From NCBI GenBank assembly GCA_022606135.1, contig JABYQN010000005.1:1426001-1490000 (forward strand): DNA of 64,000 nt. Reading direction: 5' to 3'. This DNA is from Fomes fomentarius. Its lineage: Eukaryota; Basidiomycota; Agaricomycetes; Polyporales; Polyporaceae. A program made the position numbers and the translations under genes. The notes under the pieces were generated by a model that did no database searches, was not told the DNA's origin, and was given only the letters and a program-made list of their open reading frames with translations. Shown one piece after another: positions 46,791 to 58,462 of this stretch; the stretch's first letter is position 1, and each line of letters starts with the position of its first letter.

Positions 46791-48900
46791 ATGGAATGGT
46801 GGACTTTGTTCAGCAGAGTTCGGAAGGTCGTCTTTGGTGGGTAGCCTTGAGACTTCATTCCAGTACAGTGATCATTGACCTGCCCATATAGCACTCATCG
46901 CGATAACGAGCCTGACTTGGGCAATCGGGATGTCATACTGCTTGTCCAGAGAATGGAATGAGTTTAGTGTGCTACAACGTGAGTATTCATTTGCTAGTGC
47001 TCTGATCCTATATCTTATCGCGCCTCAGGTTCCATTGTTCTTGCGCTAATTTGTGTTAACGGAGTGACGTCGCTTCTTCTATATCTCATGTGAGGGTGCC
47101 GATACTTCACTACGCGTCGCAATTCTGAACGGGCTTCCCCAGGATTGTCGTGGTATTCCGTCCGTGGAAGGAGCTTCTGCGAATACTTTTCCTTCTTGCA
47201 GTGCACATCGGTATGCTCATCATTTGGACAAGTATTCCTTTCTATCACTCAGTTCACATGATCTCTCCAGGCACCGTTGTTCCATTTACTCTATTCAACC
47301 TCCGCTCCTCTTGCGATATATTCAGTACGTCTTCCGCTGACAGCCCATATGCCATCGCTGTTAACTGTATGGAATCATCAGATAATCTACTCACTTGTGA
47401 GATTGTAGACCTCACATTTCTGGCTACAGCATGGGCTATCACTGGACTACGTGCGTAAGCTTCTTTGCTCCTGAGGCCTTGACGGATACGTTGACCTTAG
47501 AAGTTCACATATCAGTCCTTGGTTATACTATATACCTCTGCATAATGTCTCGGGTGCCCCGTCCCTTTCCACTCATTACACCCATCGACCTACTCACGGG
47601 AAGCACATCCTCTCTCACCCGGAAATCATCCACAGCCTCCGTGGACTCGAAGTCCGGCTTGCTCACGCATGCCAACATTCTCCCCACTGTTCGCCCGGCC
47701 AGCCTTACGTCCGTCTATTCCTACCACTCGGAAAACTCCGTTAGTACACGTACTATCCCCAAGAGGCTGTTTGTAGTCAACCCCGAGGTCAGGTCTCCGT
47801 CCAGTTACACGTCGACGGCGACACAGCGCGAGCACCAGATTCGTCCCGGTGAATCGTACGGCGCCATGGGCAGTCCAGGACGGCCCCCACCGCGATCGAG
47901 GTCGAGGTTCTCTGGGTCCACGATCGCAAGTGTACAGTCTCAGAACGCGCCTCCTCCCACAATCCGTTCCCCCGTGCAGTCCTTCGTGGGCGCCCTCAGC
48001 AGGCGCATCTCCACTCGGGCACTCGCCTCGCACAAGCAAGAGCGAAACAAGAGTCTGTCGCGCCGCCCGACGATTTCGCGCCCCATGCTACTCGACTCGA
48101 ATCCGTTCAGAGAGCCGCTCTCACGCCATGGTACTCCCGAGACGGCGCTCTCGTCCCGGAGCTTCGTTACTGCGCCCGCGAATGTCAATGTCAGGCAGCT
48201 CCCAACGTACATCCCTTTCTCCCAAGCGCAGGCATACGGCAACTACATCGGTCCATTCTCGTACCCGACGCTCCCTCCCGGCATCCCGCCCCAGCTGCAG
48301 CCGGGCGCAGGTGCGAGTGCTGAGTCTGGGAAACGGACCGCCTTGTTCGTGCCTGCTGACGCGATGTCCACGTCTATGAACATGACTGCTAATGTCAACG
48401 GCATCCCGGCGCATATGCTGGGCCCTCACATCAGTTACGCCGGCTCGCCGGCCACCCCATCGCGCGTGCACACCGCCACGCCGAGTAGCGCTTCAATCCA
48501 TTCCGTCGTACCCAGTGTTCACTGTATCGACGAGTATGGTTACCCCATCGCCCACACGGAGACTACCCGTTCCCCGCCGCAGGCGCACATCTGTACTGCG
48601 AGCGACCCGATCTGGCGACCATATAGCGCGGGAGCACGCATGACGGGCATGTATGACAACGCCGAACTTCCAAACCCATACAACCGCGGCGCAGAGATTC
48701 GCAGGTACGGAAGCGTCCCGCACGTTCGTGGAGCGTTCGGATATGGGCTTGGGGCGCCCTATGGAGGAGTGGCGTACTACACCGCGGGGTACACCGGGCA
48801 TGGTGCGCGCGTGCATGAGCACGGGATTGCGAGAGGTCTCGCGGCAGCGAACGATCCGAGCTGGCGGGAAATGGTCATGAGGGCGGCTGCGTCGCAGTGA
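46791..48900 (+). CDS. Four-helix membrane protein with long Ser/Pro-rich tail
   Basis: Predicted 633 aa from five exons (46791..46836, 46892..46978, 47029..47089, 47143..47450, 47501..48900), phases consistent; removing a possible 60-nt stop-free intron at 47211..47270 would give 613 aa. Four hydrophobic segments: ALIAITSLTWAIGMSY, SIVLALICVNGVTSLLLYLM, ILFLLAVHIGMLIIW and VHISVLGYTIYLCIM, a layout like MARVEL-type or other four-helix fungal surface proteins. The last exon is about 465 aa of Ser/Pro/Arg-rich, then Gly/Tyr-rich, disordered sequence facing the cytosol (inference). Precise family not recognised. The tail frame is open for 1.4 kb with good coding character. Confidence 0.65.
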
Positions 48901-50988
48901 ACAGAGTACGAAGCGTTTGGCCCTCAAGACTTGGAGTGGATGCAAACTGCGGCGGTAAAGGAGTGGTGGGTGGACATGCGCCGCAGGTGTGCGCCTGATG
49001 CATATTTAGATGTCGGTTGGGGAAAACTCGAAGCGGCTCGGTAGGTTGTTGGACTGTAGGCTGTTGAACATGTTGACGTGTTAGTAGGAGATATTATAAT
49101 TAGTTGTATGTGGCGTATGGACTACTGGTGACGGTCGCTATCACGATGCAAGAAGTCCGGCCACGTTCCTAGCACCAGAGATGAGAATTCATCCCAACTG
49201 ACATGTATGGAGAGGCCATCGTCGGATTGGTGAAACTGTAACGGAGATAAGTTGCTCGTAGAACCCGAAACGCGCATCGCCTAGTCGCCCTCATCCTTCG
49301 CAGCTATTTTCTGACCGCGACGCCTGCATAGGTTAAGGGGCACCGTTCGGCAGACGCAGCATGCACCCGATTCTTCACAAGGCTGAACGATAAACTATTC
49401 CGCCGTGGCGTTGGCTGTGCAGCAAATGGTGCACGCGTCTCGAGAGTGGGGACTTTACGTGGGGGCTGGGCTGGACTGAATTTGAACCGGAAGATGTGAC
49501 TCAGCAGGGTTTGCCGGGTTCTCCAGGATTCGGTAGAGTAGATAACACATAGTGGATGTGCATCGTGTCGTGTACACAGACACGATGACTGTACCTGGCG
49601 TGGGATGTCTGTCAGTGGACTCCAATCTTACCACCGCTAGAAAGCCGACTGTTCGACCAGTCCGCCTGATGAGTGGATATTCAATAACGTACCAATCTTC
49701 CTGCCCCGAGCTGGCCCCTGCGATTTGATAGCGCGCGAATAGGTCACCCTGCGATGGTCTGCATGGTTTCGATCGCACTGTCCGGGGAGGCCGACTCTAG
49801 GACCAACATGATGCCAGTGCATCATTATCCGGGATTACTGAGTCTGCTCCAAGGTATCACGGACGGAAGGTAGAAACATGCGGAGGCATGAAATCAAACA
49901 CAAGCAAGATATGTATGGTAGGCATCGCGGCCGCCCGAAAGACGCGAAGCGCTGTCGATTAACCGTCGCGACATGTCGGTGCCGATTCGGCGAGCAGGGC
50001 GGATCTGCCCGATTTGTACTACAGCGTCGGGAGCGCGGCGCTTTCCGAGAGGTTTACCCACCTCCACTCGTTCCGGTTATTCACTCCAATGCATGGGCAG
50101 AGGAAGACACCTCGAACTGCCTTCATCTCATGCCGTCTCGACGGGACGGTGACGCGTCTTGCCATGCTCGAGGTACTCCTCTGCTCCAGTTTATGCAGCT
50201 CCCGATCGGAATACCTCTCTATTGCATACTGAAAGACTTTTCTCACGCAATATTACATGAAGCTTTCGGGGCTTGCAGTGGGTTCAGGTCGTTCAGCTCT
50301 AGACATGGCTTGTCCGCTTTCATTCTTCCCAGTGCCCCTTCAGCAGGCAGATCCGAGTGGTTTTGACTTTTGGCAAATTCTGAGGTACTTACCGACTTAC
50401 TGGGTAAAATCTGGCTGCTCGTTTTGTAACCTTAGCCCCAGTATCGGTCAACCTGGACGGCGTATGTAACGACTTCGCTTCCGTTTCCCCATTCGGTCTA
50501 TATGGCCGCGCAGGAGCGCCTTCAAGTTCGAGGAGCCCTGCGATACATATTCCTGCTATGGAGCGATCTCCGAGTCGGAGTCGTACCTTTGTCGTATCCT
50601 TACTTTATTCCTCTCGCCACCGCCATCCTCCTCCCCCTCCTTTCCGCTTGATTTGCTCTAGATCTCTAGACGTTTCCGAATGGTCGACCCTCCAATCCGC
50701 ATCACCCTGGAGAGGACAGCAACCTTCAACGAGAGTGGAAGGCACTGCCAGCCTACGAACAAGCCGCATACTCTAGGACCCCACCTGCCTTCCTTGTAAC
50801 TCCTTTATCTGGCGCCATACTCAAGAAGAGACAATGTTGGCATTTAAGAGGTGAAGTAGGCCTATCATGTCGAGCACCAACCGCCCCGCTTTCAGGTCCA
50901 TCAAGGCGTTTTCTTCCCAGCATCCGTGTCAGCCAAATCGCCCAAGCGGACCCGTCGCCAGTGTCTCCGGCCCTCCTTCTACACAATC
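48901..50988. other. Intergenic
   Basis: About 2.1 kb; no gene recognised on either strand. Frames up to 162 codons exist but are fragmented and without family sequence. Confidence 0.45.
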
Positions 50989-51548
50989 ATGTACGCCTCT
51001 TTCTCCATCCTCAGGCTCGCGACTGTCGTGCTCGCCGTATGCGCCGATGGAGTCCAGAGCCGTAAGTTGTTCATTGCCAGGACCCTTCGCTCCTGCAATG
51101 CATCACGATTCGTACCTAGCCGCGCCGCGTAGAGGGCGACTAGCTCTACCACAAGCTCAACAGTTTCGACGGGCACGGGCACTACGCTATCGACCGGTAC
51201 CCCGGGTTTTAGCACCAACACGTCTGCGAGTACCAGCACTGGTACTATCTCTATGACCAGCAGCTCGGCGTCCTCGGCACAACGTCCAGCACGAACACGA
51301 CGACAACCTCGGGGACGTCCACGTCCACCTTCTTCACCACCATCACCACCACCTCCACAAGCACACGCACGACGGCTCCTACCACTGTCACAACCCTCTC
51401 CACCCGAACGGTAACCATCTCCGCCTTCACGTTTGTCGCCGCCACGACGACCCACTGCACGGTCACCATCCCCGTCGCCACATTCACGACCTCCTCGCGA
51501 GGTTACTACTGCTTGAGGGACAGACGCCGCCAACTCATGAGGGGATGA
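50989..51548 (+). pseudogene. Ser/Thr-rich secreted-type ORF with a frame break
   Basis: The start gives a clean signal peptide (MYASFSILRLATVVLA). After an intron (the donor could be GTATGC at 51037 or GTAAGT at 51062; acceptor TAG at 51130-51132), a Ser/Thr-rich segment runs to about 51276 in one frame. It then continues in a second frame with Thr-rich sequence ending THCTVTIPVATFTTSSRGYY to a stop at 51548. One extra base in the GG run at 51276-51277 would join the two frames, so this is a one-base deletion, a sequencing error or an unseen intron. Such proteins are often heavily O-glycosylated at the fungal surface (family knowledge). No catalytic domain seen. Confidence 0.45.
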
Positions 51549-51825
51549 CACTGAGCTAAATGATTGTATCATTACTACCTTTTCACTGGTACGCGGATGG
51601 CTAGTACTAAATCGATACAATTGTACACTACGCCTGGCTCTTACGCTTCACCGCTGCATAGCCTCTTAAACATATCCGCACATGTACCTCATACTTCCCA
51701 AAATCCCCGAATGCATACGTTTCGAACGAGCTCAATCTCGAATTATCACGATCAGACGCTGTCAATTCTCCGATGACATCGGAGGGTAGTTTCCGCGCAG
51801 CACGGACGTAATGATGGCACAAATT

Positions 51826-51853
51826 CATGAGCAACTCATGAGCAACTCATGAG
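51826..51853. repeat. Short tandem repeat, 11-nt unit
   Basis: CATGAGCAACT occurs twice in direct tandem, followed by a partial third copy (CATGAG). Confidence 0.8.
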
Positions 51854-52008
51854 TGCTTTGTTTCGCGGGAAGTGGGATTGCACTAGGTAAGTACTGAGTC
51901 GTCTCTCAATTGCGAGAGCATATAGCAATGCGATGACAGCGATAACATGCGGCGACATAGATAACAGAATATCATACAGTATATGTAGTGCACGATGCGA
52001 TGATCAAT

Positions 52009-52024
52009 TGTGTGTGTGTGTGTG
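52009..52024. repeat. (TG)8 microsatellite
   Basis: Eight uninterrupted TG units. Confidence 0.85.
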
Positions 52025-52820
52025 AAAATCCATGCGAGAAAATGATTGACAGATGAATGGAGCTAGAGGGTTGCGGAGTAAACGAGAACGATGGTATCAT
52101 AAGACAGATGCGCGTTGGAGGATGCCGCAACCGCTGAACCACTGCGCAGTGTAGCTAATCTCCGATGTCCGCCGTGCAAGATGATATCCAACGGCGTTTC
52201 AAATCGCATGGTGCGCCCTCGCACAGGAGTCCCATGCGACTGTTGCGCCGATGGGTTGGTGTTCGAATACATGAAGAGGTGAAGAGATGAGGAAAGGGTG
52301 CACCCAGGAGCGCTCCCAAGAGGTGTTCCCCCACCAGTGGCGGAAGGCTTGTTCTGCCGAGAGAATTGCTCTCGGCGACTACCACTCCGCAAGTGCGAGC
52401 CTAGACGAACGTTCCATCTTGAGACCATGAGGCCCGTTACACAATGGAACGTCGGGTAGAACAAGAAGAGGCCTCTAGCCAGCGGGCTGGGGCTGACCAG
52501 TGACCAGTGCCACTGTGCAGGGATAGACGGTAAGGAACAACGCGGCACCGGCCATCAACCGCTCCCGCTCCCGTCGCTGGCGTCCGGTCGCGAAAGGTGA
52601 GTCGGAGGGCATGAGACGGTAAGTGCATAGACTTCGGGCGGGTATCGAAGCTCCTATTATAGGTTCGCGGACGCGACTCTCGCGCGTTGTATTGAATACG
52701 AGACTTTGACAGTCTCACCCCACGGCGACGATACGGCTGTATTACGGCATTCCGATGTTCCGGCATGATCGACTCAATGCACTGTCCACTCTGAGGAGCG
52801 CGGGCTCCGTAGCCTGCGCG

Positions 52821-54341
52821 TTACCAAAGGGAGGGGACGCCAGAGCGATTGTGTCCGTGCGTGCCTGTTGCTTGTGACGAGATAGCACTTGACGCAACCT
52901 GATGCTGCTGGAGAGACTGCGGATTCGGATTCGAGAGTGCGACGAGCTCGGCGGCGAGGAGCGTGCGCTCTAACATCTGGACACCCTGCCATGTTGCCCC
53001 TAATATGCATGCTCCGTGTGGATCAGAAACCCGGGTGAGCTGCGCGAGGGCATCGTCGGAGATTCCCAGCTCTGCGGCTAAGCGAGTAGCCGTCTGTTGG
53101 AACAGGATGAGCAAGTCATTCGTCTTAAGTGTATAGAGGAATGACGTACTCGCGCGTATGCGCTGAACATCGTGTGACGACCCCTCTTTTGCTCTGCCCA
53201 CGCAAGAAGCATGACGGCATGCAGGGTGTCAACGGTGACAGCCGTGCCATCAGGAGGGACCAGACTCTGCAGGGATATGGTCAGACCGAACCGCCACAAT
53301 GGCGATGGAGGACTCACTTTCGCCATCTGACAATAAACATCTGCCACATTCGCCGGTCCAATTTGCGCGATTTCAACGAGCGCAGATAGTCTGAATCCCA
53401 TCGATATTAGCGGCACTGCTGATCAATGTAGTGTGTGAGAACATACCGGGCTGCAGACGCGGCGATGGCGTTGGCTAGTAGTGCTGGTAGCCGGCGGCTG
53501 AGGAACCGCTCTACAATGATTGCAGAAGAGAGAAAAGGGTACGTCGGACCGAGCTTGTCGAAGAATACTTGAATGAAATTCATCATGAGATTTGGGTGCG
53601 GTTGCGTTGAATCAGCAGCATCGAACAATCCGAATAGTGGCGAGAACTGGGGCAATGATTGCGAAATTCCCATCATACCAGTATCTAGGTCGGCATGCAT
53701 GTCTGGGCTAGGACACGGTGTCCATGAGAGTGACTCGGCAGGGCGATCCCTACCACTCTTGTTAGGTCCCTGCACGCGGCCTCAGAGAATGGGGTAAAAC
53801 GTACCACGTAGGATAAACCTTTTCCAAGCTATACCCCGTATGACAAGATGGGTGCGAGTGCCCGCCCGCAGTTGATAGCGGGGTGCCAAAGTATGACTGA
53901 AGCCATGGCGAGTTTGAGCGATCGGGGGTTGTGGAGGTACTACCGCTGCTATTGGATGACTTTGGCGGAGTAGGGCCGCGAGATGGTGACGGCGTGGATG
54001 CATTGATAGCTGAGAGCTGCGCCCTGCCCTGGGCATGGGCAGAAGCGTCTCGGAGCGCTGAGCTTGCGCCCGATAGCATCCGGGTGCGTTCAGCGAAGTA
54101 CTGTTCCCGATCGCGGTACAGACATGGGAGGTTGGCGGAGAGACATGCTTCGCACTTCGCACTAGCGGGACGTTGTACGCATTTGATTTTCTTCACACGA
54201 CTGGTGGAACACTGCTATGAGCTTGCCGTCTGGTCACCGAGATTTGACGCACCAGTGGTCGCAAGAAGTGACGAGCCGTGGACGCTTCTTGCTGGTTCGA
54301 GTGACTTGGGGTGCTTCGATGACGAACTCGATGTCAGCCAT
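52821..54341 (-). CDS. Zn2Cys6 transcription factor
   Basis: Predicted 418 aa from six exons (complement of 52821..53093, 53150..53266, 53318..53390, 53447..53769, 53819..54200, 54253..54341), phases consistent. The Gal4-type zinc cluster is complete: Cys27, 30, 37, 46, 49 and 56 in a C-x2-C-x6-C-x8-C-x2-C-x6-C pattern, with CRVKKIKC as the DNA-contacting half. A Ser/Thr/Pro-rich linker and a shortened fungal-specific regulatory domain follow (PTYPFLSSAIIVERFL; ARTATRLAAELGISDDA). At 418 aa it is short for the class, so the C-terminal regulatory part may be trimmed or another exon missed. The intron at 53770..53818 uses a non-consensus GTTTAT donor. Divergent from the SLC35-type gene; targets unknown. 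Confidence 0.82.
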
Positions 54342-55150
54342 GGGGATGATGAAGAGGAGGTAAGGTGTGCAAAGTGTGCAAAGAACTGGCGCTCCGGGCA
54401 AAAGCAGAGGTGGCTTTATACAGCCCCAGCGGAACGACGAGGCTTCGCATATTCAGCGTCAGCTAGGCCTCAGCTAATCAGAATCAATTGCCAACGTGGA
54501 GGCGCCGTGGAGAGCAGATGGAAGCTTGCAGCCTTAGCGAGCGTGAAACCCGCTGTCCCTCGGGTTACTCAACAAAGTCTCAGCGCCAGGATGGGCGGTG
54601 CGATGGTGCTGGTAGTAAAGGGCGATCGTTGATCGCTGTGTGTGGGCTTCGGTCAGGCTGTCAGCACCGTCAATTGGCTTTGAGATCCCAGGGATTTACT
54701 GTGGGCGTTCCTTCTCTGAGTCTAGCCTTTTCGTAAGAACCTCATGCGCGCCTTCTCCTGGCCGCCCAAGGCCGTGAGGCCATGGGCCGACCCCCTGAGC
54801 CTCTTGCTATTTCAATCGTGTTCGCACTGCAATAATAGTCAATTCCATGAAATTCCCCGGGGAAGCGACTGGAGCCGACCTCGCGTGAGTAAGCAATACT
54901 TCTCACGTGTCGGCCACGGACTGCACAGCAAGCGGCGAAAGCGGGATGCGGTCTGCAGACATTGATGGGAGGAGGAGGCAGTCCGACAGACTTACGATAC
55001 TACCGTTGCGCTCGTGGCGGCGGGGAGCGCCCGCGACCCTTACCTAAGCAGTAGCCCGATGGGATCTACAGTGTGCCAGCAGGGCCGACTTGTGATCCTG
55101 AGAAACCATTGCTCCGTACTACGAACCCCTTCAATGCCCTCAACGCAAGA
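54342..55150. other. Divergent promoter region
   Basis: 809 nt between the zinc-cluster gene and the SLC35-type gene. The latter part may hold a missed first exon: the SLC35 frame continues upstream of 55151 to an acceptor-like CTACAG at about 55072. Confidence 0.45.
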
Positions 55151-57086
55151 ATGCTGAATCAAGCCCAGGCCGCCAACGGCTCTCCCCGTTTCAGCTCAGT
55201 TCGGCACTCGCAGAACGGCGACCCCCCAGATGGATATGAGTCCGCCGTACACGTCGCTTCTTTGGCGGAGAAGAAGCGGCTTTGGTGGGCAAACGCACTC
55301 GTCAACCTCTTATTCATCGCTGGATGGTATGCATTTGGACCTGCTCATTTGCCAGTGCGCTGAATTTGTCATCCCACAGGTTCGTCTTTGCGACGCTCCT
55401 ATCAGTGTATAACAAATGGATGTTTTCGCCTGACCGATACGGCTTTCCATCACCACTCTTTGTAACGACTACCCACATGTGGGTGCAGTTCTCGTTAGCG
55501 GCGTTGCTGCGTTATACACTTCCTCGACACTTTCGGCCCGACCACAATCCAAACCGGGAGGATTACATGTGAGTTTACATGCTAGAGCGGTCAACCCAGC
55601 AGCTCGTCATATCTGTGACGAGCTGCTGAGTTAACCCTTACTGACTTCCGGAGAGGACGATGCAAAGTAGTATGACACTGTCGCCGAGCTTTCGCGGAAC
55701 CCTTGCGGAATGGCCGCGAAAGTCTCGACGCTTCTGGGAGCATTGGTAATATTAACTGACTATCGGCTTTGCAGTCGCAAAGCTGTGCCTACTGGCATCA
55801 CCACCGGATTAGACATAGGGCTCTCTAACCTATCTCTCAAGCTAATATCGCTGTCATTCTACAGTAAGCTACCTTTTCGCATTCTGTGTTATAGCAGAAG
55901 GCGCCTTCTCACAACGTACATCAGCGATGTGCAAGTCGTCGTCCTTAGTCTTCGTTCTCCTATTCGCCTTCCTGCTCAAGCTCGAGATATTCTCATGGCG
56001 ACTCATTGGAGTCATATTCCTCATCTGTGCTGGAGTCCTCCTCATGGTTGCGACCCAGACTCACTTTGTGCTTAGCGGTTTCTTGTTGGTCACATCCGCT
56101 AGTGCGCTTGGCGGTCTGAGATGGGGCCTTACGCAGCTCCTTCTTCGTAACAAGAACATGGGCATGAGCAATCCCCCCGCCACACTATTCTGGCTTGCTC
56201 CCATCATGGGCGTCACACTCGGCATCGCAACTCTGGTTATCGACGGCTGGAGTAAGATCTTCGTTAGTCCATTCTTCGACACCGCCGGAGAGACATTTAG
56301 GACCTTGTTCTTCTTGATCTGCCCTGGTATCCTCGCGTTCTGCATGGTACTTAGCGAGTTCTAGTGCGTCATTCTCGTGTGTCACTCTGCCCTACAAGCC
56401 TAACGAGAGCCAATCAATGCCATAGTATCATTCAGCGCGCTGGTGTCGTGCCAATGTCGATCGCTGGCATCGCCAAGGAAGTCACGACAATAATATGCGC
56501 GGCTTGGTTCTTCGGCGACGAGTTAACGCCGCTCAATATTACTGGCGTGGCAATAACCGCTTGCGGTCAGTTGTCAGCCGTTCACTCTCTGATACCAGTT
56601 CTGACGGCTTTGGCAGGCATCGCGCTCTATACGTACCACAAGTACAAGAAGTCGATGCAATCTGACGTTCCCTTGGACCCCCACGGCAATCCGCTTCCAG
56701 AGGACGAGTACGAGCCGATCGATGCAGATGTTGCGCTGGAGGCGGGAGACCTCGGCGAGAGGGAGCGACTCACATCAAACGTGGACGAAGATGCCGACTC
56801 GGACGGCGATGAAGAGCGAAGTGATGGGGTATGTCCATACTCTATTTAATCATCAAGTCTTTCGAGTCGTTTCTGACATCGGGACTAGACTTCGCGTGTG
56901 GCCAATGCGCCGCGTACCAACGAGCAGCTGCTGTTCAGCGTGGAGGATGACGAGGATGACGACGACGAGGGACTCCATAGATCGAAGCAGACCCAGCGCT
57001 CCGATACCTTGCCCCCACCATACCCCGGGGACGAGTCAGAATTACACAACGTTTGGCAGACGGACGAGAGAGGTCTACACGGTTAA
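55151..57086 (+). CDS. SLC35C2-like nucleotide-sugar/triose-phosphate transporter family protein
   Basis: Predicted 480 aa from seven exons (55151..55326, 55380..55568, 55775..55863, 55925..56363, 56426..56565, 56617..56828, 56889..57086), phases consistent. About ten membrane helices; family sequence includes LLSVYNKWMFS, ITTGLDIGLSNLSLKLISLS, MCKSSSLVFVLLFAF, TQTHFVLSGFLLV and MSIAGIAKEVTTI. The C-terminal tail of about 120 residues is very acidic. Members carry nucleotide sugars or related substrates across Golgi/ER membranes; SLC35C2-like proteins are linked to GDP-fucose in animals, but the fungal substrate is unknown. The start is a conservative in-frame ATG; the frame runs about 26 codons further upstream, so a short 5' exon is likely missing. 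Intron 2 (55569..55774) is 206 nt and contains a hairpin. Confidence 0.85.
55589..55636 (+). repeat. Intronic inverted repeat (hairpin)
   Basis: Two 21-nt arms (55589-55609 and 55616-55636) are reverse complements except for two mismatches, with a 6-nt loop. The inner 13 pairs (CAGCAGCTCGTCA against its complement) are perfect. It lies inside the 206-nt intron of the SLC35-type gene. Confidence 0.9.
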
Positions 57087-57731
57087 TATCTACACTTGCA
57101 TCGGATCCGGTTAAGCTATTGCAATTTCTACATGTACACCACCGCGCTCGCTAGCACACTAAGTCCCCGCCGAAAGGTATCGGAGGAAGTTCTCGCGTCG
57201 CCTTCTACCGGCCTCAAACGTCCCGCCGGGTTCGTCACCGAGGATCCCGATAGAGATGGTTTGCGAGAAGCGGGTTAAAGCTACGTACGCGCCCATTCGC
57301 CGCACCTCGGGCGGCCGGCAGAACCCACCCCATTGACGCTTACATACTCACTGTACAGTCTTTCTAACAGCACAGCGTCAGTGCGCAATCACAATTCACA
57401 CAGTTGTCAAAGGAATGATTGAGACCATCGTAGTGACAGCACAGCTCGCCTGTCTGAGACTGTATCAAAAGGTGACAGTACTGAGCCCACCCGTTCCACA
57501 CCGGTCGCCGCCAAACTAACGTTCCATGATAATTCACCGTTTGCCACATATACCTAATTCAAAAGGTAAGACTAGGAAGTGGAGGATCGTATCACATACT
57601 ACGGGTCGCAGGGATGAGGGAGGCTCGTGAAGAAGATCATCCTCTCAGGGTCGGAAGGACGCGCTTCATACAAAGGCTAGTCCAGGGATGATGGGACTCC
57701 CGCAAACTATAGCTATCGGCGGGGAAGCACC
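57087..57731. other. Spacer between convergent 3' ends
   Basis: 645 nt between the SLC35-type gene and MED31. No gene recognised. Confidence 0.5.
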
Positions 57732-58280
57732 TCATGCACCGTTTGATGAGACACCATTTTGTCCGTCCGGAAGAGCAGCAGCCGACTGCGGTTCAGGAGG
57801 TGGTGGTTCAGTCGGAACTATCGCAGTTTGGATACGTGTAGGATCTCTCCTGCCCGTCAGTCCCGAGTCAGTGCAGTCATATTCGAGACAACCAATGCTG
57901 TATACCATGTGCGCCAATGATCAAATTGTTTCTGATTGAGGTACTCCCTCCATTCGTCCTTCCCAATTTCAGACCTGAACTGGGCATGTTGGAGGAGTTC
58001 AAGATGATGGAGGGCATGTGGATACCTGTGGTAGAGCATATCAGCTTGGCAACATTTCTACAAGCATAGCCGCCTACAGGATGAAACGCGCGTAGTTCTT
58101 TTCTTTCCAATACAATAGATACTTCAGGTAGTTGATGAATGCGGGTTGGTTGAGTATGCCCTGCTGGGCAAGGGAGTGCAGATAGAATGGGTTGCCGAGC
58201 GATTGCACAAATTCCAGCTCAAGCTCAAAGCGTGAGCGGTTGGCGCTCCGTGCATCGGAAGGAACCTCAGATTGGGACAT
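57732..58280 (-). CDS. MED31: Mediator complex subunit 31
   Basis: Predicted 146 aa from three exons (complement of 57732..57849, 57906..58025, 58078..58280), phases consistent. MED31 (Soh1) is a small middle-module subunit of Mediator that links regulators to RNA polymerase II. The conserved core is plain: [49 protein letters not shown] and FDHWRTW. The tail after the core is Pro-rich and variable. The ATG at 58280 is chosen over an upstream GTG. Head to head with UCH37. Confidence 0.92.
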
Positions 58281-58462
58281 GGTGGGAGTAGACCGCGGTG
58301 GCACAAAGACGCCGGTGGTTGTTTGGCTCAGAAGGTCTTGCCAAATAAACTACCGGATTTGGACTGTAGGAGCAGTCACATGACGTGCGCGACGCGTCAG
58401 ACCTCTGGGCGCTGCGCTCTTGCTTTCACCACCACCACCAACATACGACTTCGGTGCAAAAT
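58281..58462. promoter_or_regulatory. Shared bidirectional promoter, MED31 and UCH37
   Basis: Only 182 nt separate the two start codons, so both promoters must overlap. No TATA box seen. Confidence 0.6.

Larger units (their letters stand above)
51549..52820. other. Intergenic
   Basis: No gene recognised. It holds the two short repeats listed separately. Minus-strand frames at 52063-52766 have no family sequence. Confidence 0.45.
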
